Program-made: the position numbers and the translations under genes
Shown: piece by piece, positions 33,215-45,199 of the stretch
Position numbering within the stretch: the first letter of the stretch is position 1
How the letters are laid out: every line of letters starts with the position of its first letter
Notes under the pieces: model-generated
Told to the model about the DNA's origin: nothing
Seen by the model: the letters and a program-made list of their open reading frames with translations, nothing else
The model's database searches: none
Assembly (NCBI GenBank): GCA_028551475.1
Contig: CM052357.1
Location: 18,151,931-18,215,930, forward strand
DNA from: Casuarina equisetifolia
Taxonomy: Eukaryota; Streptophyta; Magnoliopsida; Fagales; Casuarinaceae
Length of the DNA stretch: 64,000 nucleotides
Direction: 5' to 3'

Positions 33215-33929
33215 TACGGGCAATCACCAGAAAGTATTGAATATTTAAAGGTGTAATTATTAAGCTAGAAAGTTTTATGCGAAGGTCATACACATTGGCT
33301 CTAATGCAAGCACGTATTAATTAAATGAAGGATGCCAGCATTATGTCGTGGTGGAAAGAACAGCCCCATCTAAAGAAAGCGCAACTTTTTCCCCTAAGGA
33401 AAAATTAAAGTGGTCCATATTATTAATTACGAAGTTAAATTTTAGCGCATATAGTAGGTCTTTAATAGCAGATAAAACTAAGTGTTTTCATGCAAATGAT
33501 TGTTATGCATTGCCTAGGAATTCTCTTGGAATGCCTCCCTCCTCCGGTTATCAAGTGGGAATTGTAAACGGTCATATTTTAGTAAAAAAAATCTAAAATT
33601 TAAACGTAACAAGTGTCTTCCAAGTAAATATATGATCCTTAGATAGGCTTTAAACATTTCTAATATGATATTAAAGTCTAAAGTAATCAATTTAAAGTGT
33701 CATTCAAATTCAAGTCTTTAAAATATACTTAATATATAAGAAATTATCTATTTTACTTCTCTCAACCCAAGTACAAGGTATGATCAATATATGAGAGAAT
33801 ACCGTAAGATTGAAGTTTTACATTAAAAGAAAAAATTCCTTTAGTGATGTTTAAATGTTGAAAATATCATTCTAACTCATAAATTAACTTTTTAATTAAA
33901 TTTTAAATTTTTTAATATATTCAACTATG
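33215..33929 (-). repeat. Block A and unit spacer, inverted
   Basis: Reverse-complement copy of 25345-25800. AAAGTATTGAATATT, CTAGAAAGTTTTATGC, GGAAAAATTAAAGTGGTCC and TACATTAAAAG are the inverted signatures. Non-coding. Confidence 0.65.
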
Positions 33930-35053
33930 GACGCAAGGAAATATTCAACGGTTATTCTTTTTTTAAAAAAAAAAAACCAATGCTTCTTTTCTTTTTCTTT
34001 TTCTTTTTTTTTCTGGTTTCTCCCGGGTTCTAGTTTGCAAGTCCCTGGGGACTGTCTCAATTCAAAGGTAGATGTGTTTATCACATAGGCCATCTGAATA
34101 CCACGAATTGATGAGGTGCTTTTTTTGTTGCGGGGTGGTAGAATTTCACACTTGGTGGTTGCCAGCAAGGAAAATATGAGCATCACTTGAATTTCATCCA
34201 AAGAAAAAGAGAAAAAGAGACTTCTTACTAGTGAAGTTCTGGATAGATAAGGTAACGAGATGTGTGTGGATTAGTTAAGAAGGCTACTTCATTAATTTCC
34301 ACCACCATTCACATTCATCTTATTAATTCAATAACTCAAAGCCATTATGATGAAACGCCAGAAATATAGTGATGTTGCCGCTCAAGGCTTTGCTACAGAG
34401 ATGCAGAAGTTCTTCAACGATTTTCAATTACTTGAATTCTTCAAATCCATATGTTTTTGGCTTGGAGACCTTTGCACACCTAACTGGCGTGGCTTTGGAT
34501 ATTTATTTACACGTGTTCTTTTGTTCTTCACCTACTGCCATTCCAACAACCAATTAGTATGATCAAGTGGGAATAGAAGAGTTTTTCTTTCTGCTTTTCT
34601 TTTACTCGATCTTTGTTTCTCGTATTGATAGTTAAGTTTTCTTATTCCAAATGGTAAGATTTGAGAGCTCCAGCATCTATATGTCAACTTTCCATCGTCG
34701 ATTGACCAAAGCCCCTCTACAAACATGTCGCGTTACTGAAGAGGCATGGCCCAGTTGAAAGAAAAGAAAGGGCATTTGTCAAAATTTGTTAAGCATAAGA
34801 AGAAGAAATCCGTCTTGAAAGAAGAAAACGTTCGAGAAGAACAAACCAGACTTTCTTGGAGGTCTGCTGTAGTGGTTGAATAAGCTTCGTCCTTGTCATA
34901 TTAAATAGGTAACCACTAAAGACTTCTTGTGTTAACCTTGGCTGAACCAAAGACCTGTTCCATGGCTGTTAACTATAAATAGAGATGTTCCGGTAGATAC
35001 TTCCTAACCCATTATCAAAGCAAGATCATTGAACAGAGGTTAAACGCCTAGAA
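33930..35053 (+). promoter_or_regulatory. GLP3 upstream region with TATA box
   Basis: Collinear (inverted) with the GLP1 and GLP2 upstream regions. The TATA box TATAAATA lies at 34974-34981, with 72 bases before the ATG. TTACACGTG lies near 34507 (an ACGT core, possible bZIP or bHLH site; inference). No transposon separates it from the gene. Confidence 0.7.
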
Positions 35054-35853
35054 ATGGCGAAAGGAGTCTGTTTCCTTGCAATTGCTGCCCTCTTGGCACT
35101 GACATCCTCCTTTGTCTCTGCCGAAGATCCTAGCCCACTTCAGGATTTTTGTGTCGCAGTTGATGAGCCCAAGAATGGAGGTATATACTTGTATTTTACT
35201 TATTTATTTATCAAGCTCCTTCTTAGCTAAGGTTGTCAAGTTAAGCAAAGAAAGACCCTTATAAATTTCTTTCTCACTATGAATAATATGTCGATGTCTT
35301 TCCTGCAGTGTTCGTGAATGGAAAATTCTGCAAGGATCCTGAGCTTGTCAAGGCAGAAGACTTTTTCACCTCAGGGCTCCAAAATGTTGGAGACACGGAC
35401 AATCGAGTTGGGTCGAATGTCACTACCGTGAACGTAGATACACTCGCAGGTCTCAACACCCTCGGCATATCTCTAGTCCGTATCGACTATGCACCATATG
35501 GCCAAAACCCTCCCCACACCCACCCTCGTGGAACTGAGATTCTAGTGGTCGTGGAGGGTACTTTGTACGTTGGCTTTGTCACATCCAACCAAGCAAATGG
35601 AGAAAACCGCCTTTTCACCAAGGTTCTAAACAAAGGAGATGTCTTTGTCTTCCCAATCGGTCTCATTCACTTCCAGGTCAATGTGGGACACACCAATGCT
35701 GTTGCCTTTGCTGGACTGAGCAGCCAAAACGCTGGGGTCATCACTATTGCCAATGCTGTTTTTGGAGCTGATCCTCCCATTGATCCTAATGTTCTCGCGA
35801 AAGCCTTCCAACTTGACAAAAATATCGTTGAATATCTTCAGAAGAAGTTCTAG
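35054..35853 (+). CDS. Germin-like protein GLP3 (intact, two exons)
   Basis: Secreted cupin, 223 residues, the only plus-strand member of the cluster. Exon 1 is 35054-35180 (127 nt), the intron 35181-35308 (GT...AG, 128 bp) and exon 2 35309-35853. Signal peptide 1-23 (ending VSA), Cys33 and Cys50, Asn79-Val-Thr glycosylation site, ligands His112/His114/Glu119 and His163: all as in GLP1. It differs from GLP1 at about 13 positions, including Glu24 for Tyr, Tyr129 for His and Gln137 for Leu. None of these is a metal ligand. Family knowledge suggests an apoplastic Mn-binding hexamer with superoxide dismutase or a related role; the enzyme activity is not visible from sequence. The upstream region and AATAAA signal are intact, so this and GLP1 are the likely active copies. 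Confidence 0.94.
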
Positions 35854-35896
35854 TGGGAGTGCAAAATTTTATCTCGTTCTACTACAATAATGGTGA

Positions 35897-35902
35897 AATA
35901 AA
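35897..35902 (+). terminator. GLP3 polyadenylation signal AATAAA
   Basis: AATAAA, 43 bp past the stop, at the same place as in GLP1. Confidence 0.6.
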
Positions 35903-36768
35903 AGATTTGATTATGTACCTCTCTTTATGTAGTGTGGACCTTAGTAAGAATATGATGTTTCAGCAATTCCTTGTCTTTATATGATCCTTTAGCTCAAAAG
36001 TCTCAAAATCAAATGCATAGTACCTTAATATTTTAACTATTAAAGTATTTTGGAGAATATTTTTATCCAGGAAGGTTGTTGCTCAATAAATATAGAAGTA
36101 AAATGTTTATTTTTAACCCCTACCAATGATTGTTTGATGGCCAAGCCCTTGTAACTTTGTGGCATCTAGAGATTACAATCTAGTGAGAGTTCGAGACATC
36201 TCCTTGCCAAATAAATATCCTAAAATGTCTCCATTACCACTGAAAAAGAAAATGATTCCATTATGATTAGATTTCTGTTAATATTCATTAGGCTAAAAAA
36301 TATTATTATTATAATGAATTTTGGGTTATCTAATTCAACTTTATGATTACTGTTTTATGAAATTGTATAAACTACAACTTCAAGAATTTTAGATATTTTG
36401 ATGAAGTAAAAAAGAATTTTAATGATCAGAGACCAAAAGAAGATTGAAATTAAAAGTGATAATAAAGTAAGAAGAGAAAAGTTAGGAATATCAAAAAGAG
36501 GCGACAAAATGGAAGGAAGAAATCAATAATTTCAAAATGCCATAACAAAGAAAGCAAAGGATACGTGATGAAGATGGAGACAAAGGAGCATAAGATCAAA
36601 GTATCAAATTGAAATACTTGAGTGTTAAAACGTTAACTATAAAAAATTTTAAAATTATTATCTAAGAATGGGGGTAGGTATGAAACATAGAAGTCAGAAA
36701 TCTATTTACTAATAATTATGTGTGTATGTTCAAGATCTTGTAGTTTAAGGCTCTTAGAGGATTGAAAC
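35903..36768 (-). repeat. R7 and R6 blocks, inverted, 3' of GLP3
   Basis: The reverse of the order seen left of GLP1: R7 at about 36070-36230, R6 at 36270-36620, second R7 from 36690. The zinc-finger fragment expected between them is reduced to its R6 edge (GATACGTGATGAAGATGGAGAC). Non-coding. Confidence 0.65.
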
Positions 36769-36787
36769 TTAAGAGTTAAAATAGGAG

Positions 36788-36809
36788 TTTCTACAATATA
36801 TTGTAGAAA
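36788..36809. repeat. Perfect palindrome in the 3' LTR
   Basis: TTTCTACAATA followed by its exact reverse complement. The 5' LTR copy extends to 28 bp at 41314-41341. It lies 14 bp or fewer from the LTR end. Confidence 0.85.
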
Positions 36810-37329
36810 TTCTTATAAAATGAAAATAAAAAATATGAAGAAAGTAATTTATATTTTTTGGATGATTTTCATATACAGTTTAACTACCTTTTTATAATGG
36901 TTGAAAATCAAACATAAAACATCTTATATTAATGATGAATCAATACCAAATTGATTCCAAAAACCATTGCCATGAAGAACCCTAAAAACTTTTGTATTTT
37001 GAGCCAAATTTTTTATCATTAGGATTGATGTTTCTTTTCTTCTTCCATAGTAATAAAATGTTGTTTTCTTTTAAGTTAAATGCCTTTTGTTTCAGCCTTG
37101 AATGTTTTGTAAAACTTTTAAAAATTACAGGAGAAGTCAACCTGCTATGCGAATTGAGGTAGAAGATGACGTGTGTGAGATGCATGCACACATCTTTAAA
37201 TTAGTCTTTCCCTGCCTCAGTGGTGTGGCATGTGTGGTACATGAGCTTGCCTTTTTTAAAAAAAAAAATTCTCATTCTTTTTGGTGATGTGACATTCTAA
37301 CATCCCCTTACAAGCTATGTGCTATTTTG

Positions 37330-40300
37330 TACCATGAGCTTGTTTTGAATTAAGTGAAGGAGAGACCTTTTGTAAATATATCAGTTGTTTGATCAATAGA
37401 AGAAATGAAATGTACAAAAATTTTCTTTGTTTTGATTCTTTCATGAATACAGTAAAAGTCAATTTCAACATGTTTTATTCTTGTATGGAAAAGAAGGTTA
37501 GTTGTAAGATAAAGTGTTGATAAACTATCACACCAAAGTGTTAGAAGATTAGATTGTGTTACATGGAGATCTTGTCATAGAACTTTTATCCAAATAAGTT
37601 TTGTAATAGTATCAGCAAGACATTTTAGCTTAGCTCCTATACTAAAATGAATAATAGTCTTTTGTTTTCTAAAACTCCACAAAATTATGTTTGTTCTAAG
37701 GAAAATACAAAATCCTTCTATTGATTTGCGATCATCCTGATCACCAGCCCATCTAGCATTAGAATATGCATGGAGATTATTAGTTGATGTTTTTGTTATA
37801 TGAATACCATATCTAGGTGTGTTAACCAAAAATCGTAAAATACATTTTACACATGTCTAATGGATAAGAATGGGAGCATGCATGTATTGACACATAATGT
37901 TAAAAGTATATGAAATATCAAGTCATGTGAGTGTCAAATATTGAAGAGAACCAACAATATTATGGTAATGTGTTGGATTTGAGTATGGTTCACCATCATT
38001 TATGGATGGTGGATGATTTGTGGTGCATTGTATAAACATTCCTTGAGCTTCATTCATTTTGGCATAAAAAGTATTTCATAAGCAAATTTTACTTGATGAA
38101 GTAAAAGACCATTATTAGAATATTGGCTTCAATTCCCAAAAAGTTACCTAAACCCTTGATATCAAATTCAATTTTAGGTTGTTCAAGGATTTTTAACATT
38201 GGAGCTATAAAAATAATGTTATCAACATACACAAAGAGTAAAACACTGTATGTTGTTGTATGTAATATAAATAATGAAAAGTATACTTAGGAAATTGTGA
38301 ACCCAATATGTTGAAGGAATTGGTTGAGTTTGTAATTCCATGCTTGTGGAGTTTGTTTTAAACCATATAAGGATCATTTCAATTGACAAAAAAAGTTTGG
38401 TTTGGTCAAGTTAACAAATCCTTGTGGTTGAATCATATCCAAAATGCCATGGAGAAAAGCATTTTTGATATCCAGTTGTTTGATGTTCCATCCTTTAGTA
38501 TATGCTAGAGCAATTATAATTCTTTAGTAATAGGCTTAGCAATAGGATTGAATGTGTCATGATAATCAATGCCTAATTGTTGATGAAATCCTTTAGCAAC
38601 AAGCCATGCTTTGTATCATTCAAGGGTTCCATTAGTTTTTTGCTTAATTTATATACCCATTTATAGCTATTAGGAATAGTATACTAAGCTGGAAGAGTAA
38701 GATCCCATGTCTTATTTTTAACAATGTGTTATACTCTTCTACCATAACAATAAGTCAATTAGCATCTTTTGATGTTTCTGTATAGATTTTAGGTTCAAAA
38801 TAACAATGTACAGAAGTTGTGAGAGCATAGGTATGGTCATATGATAAAGTACATTTGGAAAATTTTCCTTTCTTTAGTCTTGTAATCATTGAATGGTTCT
38901 CCATGGAGGATTGTTGGATCATGTTATAATCCTTCTATGTTTATTTGTTTTATGCTAAAGCAATTTTTGTAGAAAGATGTGGCATGAGGGAATTGGTGCT
39001 AATATTTAAGGTATTTGTTTGAAAGGGAAACACATTTTCATTAAATATAGCATCGGCAACAATATAAATTATTTTTGTTAATAAGTAAAGACAATGATAG
39101 CCTTCATATCCTTTGGGATAGCCCATGAAAACATAAGGTTTTGATTGGAGATCAAGATTATATTGAGGATAAGGTCTCACGTAAGGAAATACCAAGCATC
39201 CAAGAATTTGTAAATGGGAGATACTAGGCTTTTGATGAAATAGTTTTTCCCATGGGGTTCTGTCATTTATCATTAAGCTTGGTAGACGATAAATAAGATG
39301 TGTTGCATTTCAAAAACAAAATCTCAATATTGAAATGATATATAGGCATGATTTATCATTGACAATCCTAATTTAGTGATATGCTTATATTTTCTTTTAG
39401 CAGTCCCATTTTGATATGGAGCATAGTGACTTGATATGCAGTGAGAAATACCCTTATTCGAATAAAGGGTTTTAAGTTCTTTAGAAGTGAATTTTGTTGC
39501 TCCATCACATTGAATGTTTTTAATTATAGTTTGAATTTGATTTTCAACAAATGTTTGAAAATTCTTGAAGGTTTAAAGAAATTCATCTATAGTTTTCGTG
39601 AAATAGAACAATGTAAATTTGGAATAATCATCAACAAATATAATATTTATTCCCTTGAGAAGTTGTAATTGATGCAAGGCCCTATATATTAAAATGGATT
39701 AAGTCCAAAGGAGTGTTGGAAATATTATGTGTAGATAAATGTGATTGTTATTGACTTTTACTGATTCTACAGTATAAGATGATGGAATATTTCTAGTAAA
39801 TTGAATACTCATTATTTTTAACAATCTTATTACATTTATAGAATTAAGATGGTCTTATTGATAGTGTCAGGTCATTACATTTATTGTAGAAATATAAAAA
39901 GTCTTCAATGATTGCTAAATAGCACTCAAGTTAAGGTGATAAAGTTCATTTTCAATTGGCCCTTGTAGTAGGATCCATCCTATTGTTAGACTTTGTACAT
40001 AGAAAAATTGGGAGAAAAATGAGAAAATGCAATTTTTATCTTTTGTAAATTTGAAAACAAATAACAAGCATTTTGTTATACAAGACGCAATAAGTACATC
40101 AGAAACATTGATATTATTAAGGGTTAATAAATTACCTTTGTGGGTTATTGGGAATTTCATTCCATCCCCAAAAATAATTGCTTGATTCTTGTCATAATTG
40201 AGTAAGTGAGTAATATCATAGGCATCTAACAAGATAGGATGTGTAGTGTTAGAATTAGGAAACTAGTCAATTTCAATAAAGGCTTAATGAGTTTGGTGTT

Positions 40301-41244
40301 AAGCCTTCTTAATAGTATTGCCTAAATATTTTATAGGCATTGCAAGTTATTATTAGGCCTAGAATTGAAAGGAACATACCTATAGCAACATTGATGTGCA
40401 ACATATCCAACTTTGTAACATATTTGATAAAGAACATTGCATCAAGACTTGCTACTATAACGAAGAACATGGGGATATTATTAGAGTGTCTTCCTAGATT
40501 GTCAACAAATTGCGGACTAACAGGGATAGTAGTAGGACTAGTGGCAAAAGCACCTATGATAGGTAAGCCTTGTGTGGCCATTTCAATGTGAGCTTTTTGG
40601 GTAAGGAGTAACCTATGAAAATTTTCATGTAAAACTGATGATGTTCATGTATAATTAGAAATTGCAATGGCAAGAGGCGCATAAGGGGTGCCAAGACCTC
40701 AAAAAACATAAGTTAAGTACTCATTTTTGGAGATGTTTTCACCTACAAGGGAAAGTTGATTAGCAATACCATTTACTTCTTTAATAAATTCAATTACTGT
40801 TTGATGCCCTTTGGTTGCTATTTAAGGAAGTGGGTGAAGAGCAAAAACTTGTGTAGAATTATAAGCCATAAATTCAAATGATAAGGCCTATTATATCTTT
40901 CTTGAGGTTTTGTACTTCCTAGTAGTGGTCATAATAGTGTCACTGCAAGTGCTAAAAATCTAGGCACAGGTAGTATGATCCTTACTTATCCAATCTTGAT
41001 AAGCTAGATTGAAATCACAAGTGATAGTACCTTGTTCATCAATCTTGGTGATGAACTCTTTAGGACAAGGGAAGGAGCCATCAACAACAAGTGATCCATT
41101 AGCTTGAAGGAAAGGCTCAATTTCAGCTTTTCAAACAAAAAAATTAGAACCTTTGAGTTGCATACCAATAATGGGAAGAGGACTTCGATTGAGTACTAGA
41201 AGAGCATATGTAGCAACATAAACATGGTTGACCTTGGAAGCCAT
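37330..41244 (-). pseudogene. Copia gag-pol remnant
   Basis: Starts at the ATG at 41244 (MASKVNHVYVATYALL). Gag pieces run to about 40310. A protease/pre-integrase stretch is at 39915-40232. The integrase C-terminal region is at 38950-39273 (PWEKLFHQKPSISHLQILGC, then VFMGYPKGYEGY). RT pieces lie at 37900-38800, and RNase H at 37575-37829 (AYSNARWAGDQDDRKSIEGF). Stops and frameshifts are everywhere. Inactive. Confidence 0.75.
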
Positions 41245-41840
41245 CTGCAAAACATAATGGACTGAAAGAAAAAGCTTTCACCAAAAGAATAAACTTATAC
41301 CAAGTTAAAATAAGAATTTCTACAATATATTGTAGAAATTCTTATAAAAACAAAAATAAAAGATATGTAGAACAATATGAAGAACAATCTACAAAAAATA
41401 ATTTTTATTTCTTGGATAATTTTTGTATATAATCTAACTACCTTTTTATAGTGGTTGGAAATCAAATGTAAAACACCTTATATTAATGATGAATCAATAA
41501 CAAATTGATTCTAAAAATCATTTCCATGAAGAATTCTAAAACCATTTATATTTTAGGTGTAAAATTTTATCATTAGGATTGATGAATCCTTTCTTTTTCC
41601 ATAATAATAAAATGTTCTAAGTTAAATGCCTCTAATTACGTTTTGTAAAACTCTTAAAAATGAGAGGGTAAGTTGGGCTACTACATGAGGTAGAAGACAA
41701 CAAACATGAGATGCATGCATGCATCCTTAAATTAGTCTTTCCTTGCCTCGGTGGTGTGGCACGTGTGGTACACGCACTTGCCTTTTTTTTTTTTTTTTCA
41801 ATTCTCCTTCTTTATGGTGATGTGACATTTTGACATTAAG

Positions 41841-42143
41841 CTTGGGACATCTAATTCCCGAATAAATCTTCTAAAATTCCACTACCCCCCTTAATAAAAA
41901 AAAAAGTATTGCGTGATAATTATGTTTCCGTTATACAAATTAAATGATTCATATTTGGACATTCAATATTCATTAAATGTAAGAAATATTGTTAGAATAA
42001 ATTTGAGTTATCTAATTTAATTTTATGATTAGTGTTTTAAACAATTGTATAAACTACAAATTTACGAATTATAGAAAATTTTGATGAAAAAATAAGTTTA
42101 ACAATAAAGGAGCCCAAGAAAAAATTGAAACTAAAAATAGTAA
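41841..42143 (-). repeat. R7 and R6, inverted, to the right inversion junction
   Basis: Reverse copy of the first R6/R7 pair. GGACATTCAATATTCATTAAATG and GATTAGTGTTTTAAACAATTG are inverted R6 text. At about 42143 it changes abruptly to direct block A (GCATGAACCACTTTAATTTT). Confidence 0.65.
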
Positions 42144-42708
42144 TAGGCATGAACCACTTTAATTTTTTCTTAGGGGTAGAAGTTGTGCTTGTTTGGGATA
42201 GGGTTGTTCTTTGGCATCCTTCATTTCATTAGCATGTGCTTGTATGAAAGCCAATGTCTTCTCTTACGGCCTTTGAATATTCAATACTTTCTGGTTATTG
42301 GGAGTCGGGCATTTCAATCAGTTTAGCCAGAGAAGAAGCTCTCTGAAGCTTCTGCCCCGCCCCGACTCCATGAACACGAAAGTTGTCCGAGCTTATAGAA
42401 AAATTATGTTAGAAATTATATGTTAATCATGCAAAATTTTGTTATATGTATATCTACATATAAAAAAAAATATTTTTGAGTTACTTGTATATACAAACAA
42501 TGATCCCAAGACTATTCCCTTTTCATTTTCCTAGGTGTTTAAGTAAAGTAAATCTTAGTTATGGTGTAGTGATGAATGATTGTAATGTACACTTTCCCAT
42601 ATCTACGCTATTAAATAGTTTAAGGATTACAGAAAAATCGCTTCATTGAGACTTTCTAAGAAAGAAATAATCAATTTCGCATTGACAAATAAAGAAAATG
42701 TTCTGGGA
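42144..42708 (+). repeat. Block A, copy 5
   Basis: Direct orientation, close to 9425-10080. Its TGAATATTCAATACTTTCTGGTTATTGGGAG keeps the site where units 25801 and 33214 carry a copia LTR, so it is an empty-site paralogue. Non-coding. Confidence 0.65.
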
Positions 42709-42928
42709 GGGCAATTGGAAGGGCAGTGAGAGGAAAATACTAATATGATGCACAGAGAGGATCACCGTACGAATGAACCGAATTGGTGACACCCGCTAAC
42801 CCTGCACACAATTCCCAAGAAATCAGGGAACTTCCATCTTGGTTCGAAGAGTCAAAGGAGCTAATCGAAGCGACATATATAAGACACGCTAGCGGCGCAG
42901 GAGGAAGCGCCGCCTTCGATTGCGGTTG

Positions 42929-43086
42929 CCGCCAAAGAGGATGAGCCCGGCACCGTGAGATTTAGTAGCAGCTACGGCGGTGAGGGTGTGTCCGCATCGT
43001 GGACCAGGCACGTCCTCGTCGGTGTCCCGGTAAGTCTTCAAGCTACGATAGGTCGGAGCCGGTTACGGCCATGGCTTCGAACCCAT
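42929..43086 (-). pseudogene. BSL1-type Kelch phosphatase, truncated first exon
   Basis: From the ATG at 43086 the minus strand reads MGSKPWP, a stop, then PAPTYRSLKTYRDTDED, VPGPRCGHTLTAVAATKSHG and LILFGG. This is the N-terminus and first Kelch repeat of BSL1, a plant Ser/Thr phosphatase with Kelch repeats that acts in brassinosteroid signalling. Homology stops after LILFGG, plausibly the first exon boundary. The phosphatase domain is absent and codon 8 is TAA. The leader-like DNA to about 43300 includes a (CCCAAA)n run. It is a captured gene fragment. Confidence 0.8.
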
Positions 43087-43259
43087 CTATCCCCCACACT
43101 GAGATCGCGAATCCCCAAAAAATACAACAGAAACACCACTGATTTAATCCAAGAAGAAGAGGCTCGGAAAGAGAATGCTAGCTGTGGGGGGGAGAGGCCC
43201 GGAGTGAGCTCCGGACCCACTTTGTGGAATTGGTTGTTCAGCTTTGTTTTAATTGATTA

Positions 43260-43300
43260 GGTTTTGGGTTTGGGTTTGGGTTTGGGTTTAGGTTTCTGGG
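43260..43300. repeat. (GGGTTT)n microsatellite
   Basis: GGTTTTGGGTTTGGG and further GGGTTT units, with one GGGTTTA at the right end. It lies in the presumed 5' leader of the BSL1 fragment. Confidence 0.75.
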
Positions 43301-43732
43301 GTCAAGAAATTTAGCCGGAGGCTTGTTTGCTTATCTTTCCACTTTTCATTCAAGGGCTTAGCTCACAGGAACAACATGGGAAGAGCCATCAACCCAAGGG
43401 GCAGCAATGGGGGAACGGTTAAACCCTTTGAAGGACGTAAAAATAACTCAAAAAGCAAGCAAAGGCCACCATCTAGATAAGTACCTCTTCAACCATCCCG
43501 TCAAAACAGATGACTTAGGGAACATCAAAATACAAGGGTGAATCTCCAACGTGCGTAGACTTTAGACCACTCCAGTAACATGAACCCGGCAACATGTTAC
43601 GAGTCCGTTGAAAAGGAAAAAAGGAACAGGAAATCGTGCGTAAGCGGTCAAATACGTTTTTAATAGTATAACGGGGAAAACCTTCCACTGCATCATATTA
43701 GTATTTTCCTCTCTCTGCTCTTCCAATTGCCC

Positions 43733-43890
43733 TTCCTTCGTGGCCAGACTCGTACTCTCTCTGTCTCCGCCTAATAGATTCACCTCTATCAAACGACGCC
43801 TCTTCTTCTGTTTACTCTTTCTCCTCAAACGATTCGAGGAATCCTCTTTTCCGCTGCTCTCTTCTGCCCTTTCCATTTTCCTCTCCTAGA
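43733..43890. repeat. R2 right arm, copy 5
   Basis: Continues as the right arm of copy 1 (908-1115): CTTCGTGGCCAGACTCG, AATAGATTCACCTC, AAACGACGCC, GCTCTCTTCTGCCC. It has no partner on the left of the island. Confidence 0.6.
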
Positions 43891-43929
43891 TTATTTAATA
43901 TGACTACAAGATTATATTAAATAATTCCT

Positions 43930-44689
43930 TATATGTCTTCTCATCTTCTTCCATTTGGACTTTGATCCTATACTCTCTCTTCATCTCCATATCCATTGCT
44001 TGCTTTCTTTGTTTTGAGATTTTGAAATTATTGATTTACTCTTTCCCTTTTCCCTCATATTCCCACCTTTGCTTTCCTTGCTTTATCGTTATTTTTAATT
44101 TCGATCTTCTCTTGAACTCTGTGATTGTTATAATAATTTTTTCATTTAATTTTTTTATAATTTGTAAAGTTGTAGTTTATACAATTAGTTAAAATGCTAA
44201 TCATAAAATCGAATTAGATAACTCAAAATTCATTCTAACAAAATTTCTTGCATCTAATGAATATTAAATATTTAAATATAAATCATTTAATAGGAGAAAT
44301 TATTTAATTTGTACAATGAAAACATAATTATCATGCAATTACCTTTTTTTTATTGGATAGGGTAGAGAAATTTTAGTAGATTTATTTCGGAAAGAGATGT
44401 CTCAAACCCTATTACTCAAGTGGTAATCTGCCACGTGCCATTGAGCTACAATGACCCGAACGGTACACAATCATTAATAAATAAATTCTTGACTTCTATG
44501 TTAGTACCTACTACCATTATCCAACAAAAGTATTCTGTAAAAAAAATTTATAATTAATATTTTAACGTACAAGTATTTAATTTTGATACTTTTCAACTAA
44601 GAATTTACATATAGAGAATTTCCCAAAACATCTTATTCTTATTATGGTCCAGCTTTACATAAAATCGACAAGCTTTTGTTTTGATTATC
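43930..44689. repeat. R6 and R7 blocks, copy before zinc-finger fragment e
   Basis: R6 (43950-44320) and R7 (44340-44510), as in 3441-4157. Non-coding. Confidence 0.6.
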
Positions 44690-44998
44690 CATTTCCGCAG
44701 GGGAATTCCTTCTCAAGAATCAACAAGCTGCCCCTGAAATTACCATTACAGGCTCCTCCTCCTCCTCCTCCTCATACTGCCACTTTGGCACCGCAATCGC
44801 TCGCCCAATGGCCAGATTTCCTGCATTTGAAGCACGAAGAAAACCGTAAACGTTGCTATTTCTGGAAGCGACGGCTTGTCGAGAAACAACCGGCGAAACG
44901 AGACCTTTCAAAGCGGCGGTGTACGATACCTCCGGATCGACCTTGCAGTGCTTGGCAGAGGAGATGAAAAGCGCATGGGCCTTAGCCGCCGTCACCTG
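44690..44998 (-). pseudogene. CCHC zinc-finger fragment, copy e, split by a copia element
   Basis: The minus strand reads the AEAHAL...SSAKHCKVDPE start, YTAALKGLVSPVVSR, ASRNSNVYG, then a decayed knuckle. It continues on the far side of the element at 50332-50400 (the acidic EDEEFLSQ part). Target word ACCTG is duplicated. Together the two sides resemble copy a. Confidence 0.65.
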
Positions 44999-45199
44999 TG
45001 TTGGAAATTACAGTGTTATCCCTTTCTTATTGTCCATAGAGTACGTGTATAGGGATATAATTATAATTCTTTATTTCATGATTCTTTAAGAACTATCGGA
45101 CTCTTCTTGTATAGTTAGGTCGAACTCATACAGAACGTATTCTCTCTTTATACTAACTGTTTATATTTTCAGCTCAAATCGTTCTTCGATCTCTTAAGA

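Larger units (their letters stand above)
36774..41835 (-). mobile_element. Copia element, full length, old, TG...CT ends
   Basis: 5062 bp between perfect duplications TTAAG (36769-36773 and 41836-41840). LTRs are 36774-37302 and 41303-41835. On the minus strand they start TGTTAG/TGTCAA and end TTTTAACT, so the termini are TG...CT. A primer site beginning TGGTAT directly adjoins the 5' LTR (minus, from 41302). A purine tract GTAAGGGGA adjoins the 3' LTR. The LTRs are clearly more diverged than those of the other full elements. It lies in the second inverted R7. Confidence 0.88.
42709..43732. mobile_element. Island between 44-bp inverted repeats carrying a BSL1 fragment
   Basis: Terminal inverted repeats at 42709-42752 and 43689-43732 are 44 bp with two mismatches. 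The interior is GC-richer than anything else in the window. The inverted repeats are the arms of R2, which in other units enclose only about 60 bp. A foldback or Pack-type element that captured host DNA would look like this. I see no flanking target duplication, so the mechanism is inference. Confidence 0.5.

Noticed and set aside
36788..36809. microRNA precursor hairpin
   Set aside because: A 22-bp palindrome with no loop inside an LTR is not a miRNA stem.
43260..43300. Interstitial telomeric repeat
   Set aside because: The unit is GGGTTT, not the plant GGGTTTA. It is a short microsatellite in a 5' leader-like region.
43562..43876. Basic, lysine-rich minus-strand protein of about 100 codons
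   Set aside because: It crosses the 44-bp inverted repeat and the pyrimidine-rich R2 arm. The same arm elsewhere has no conserved frame.
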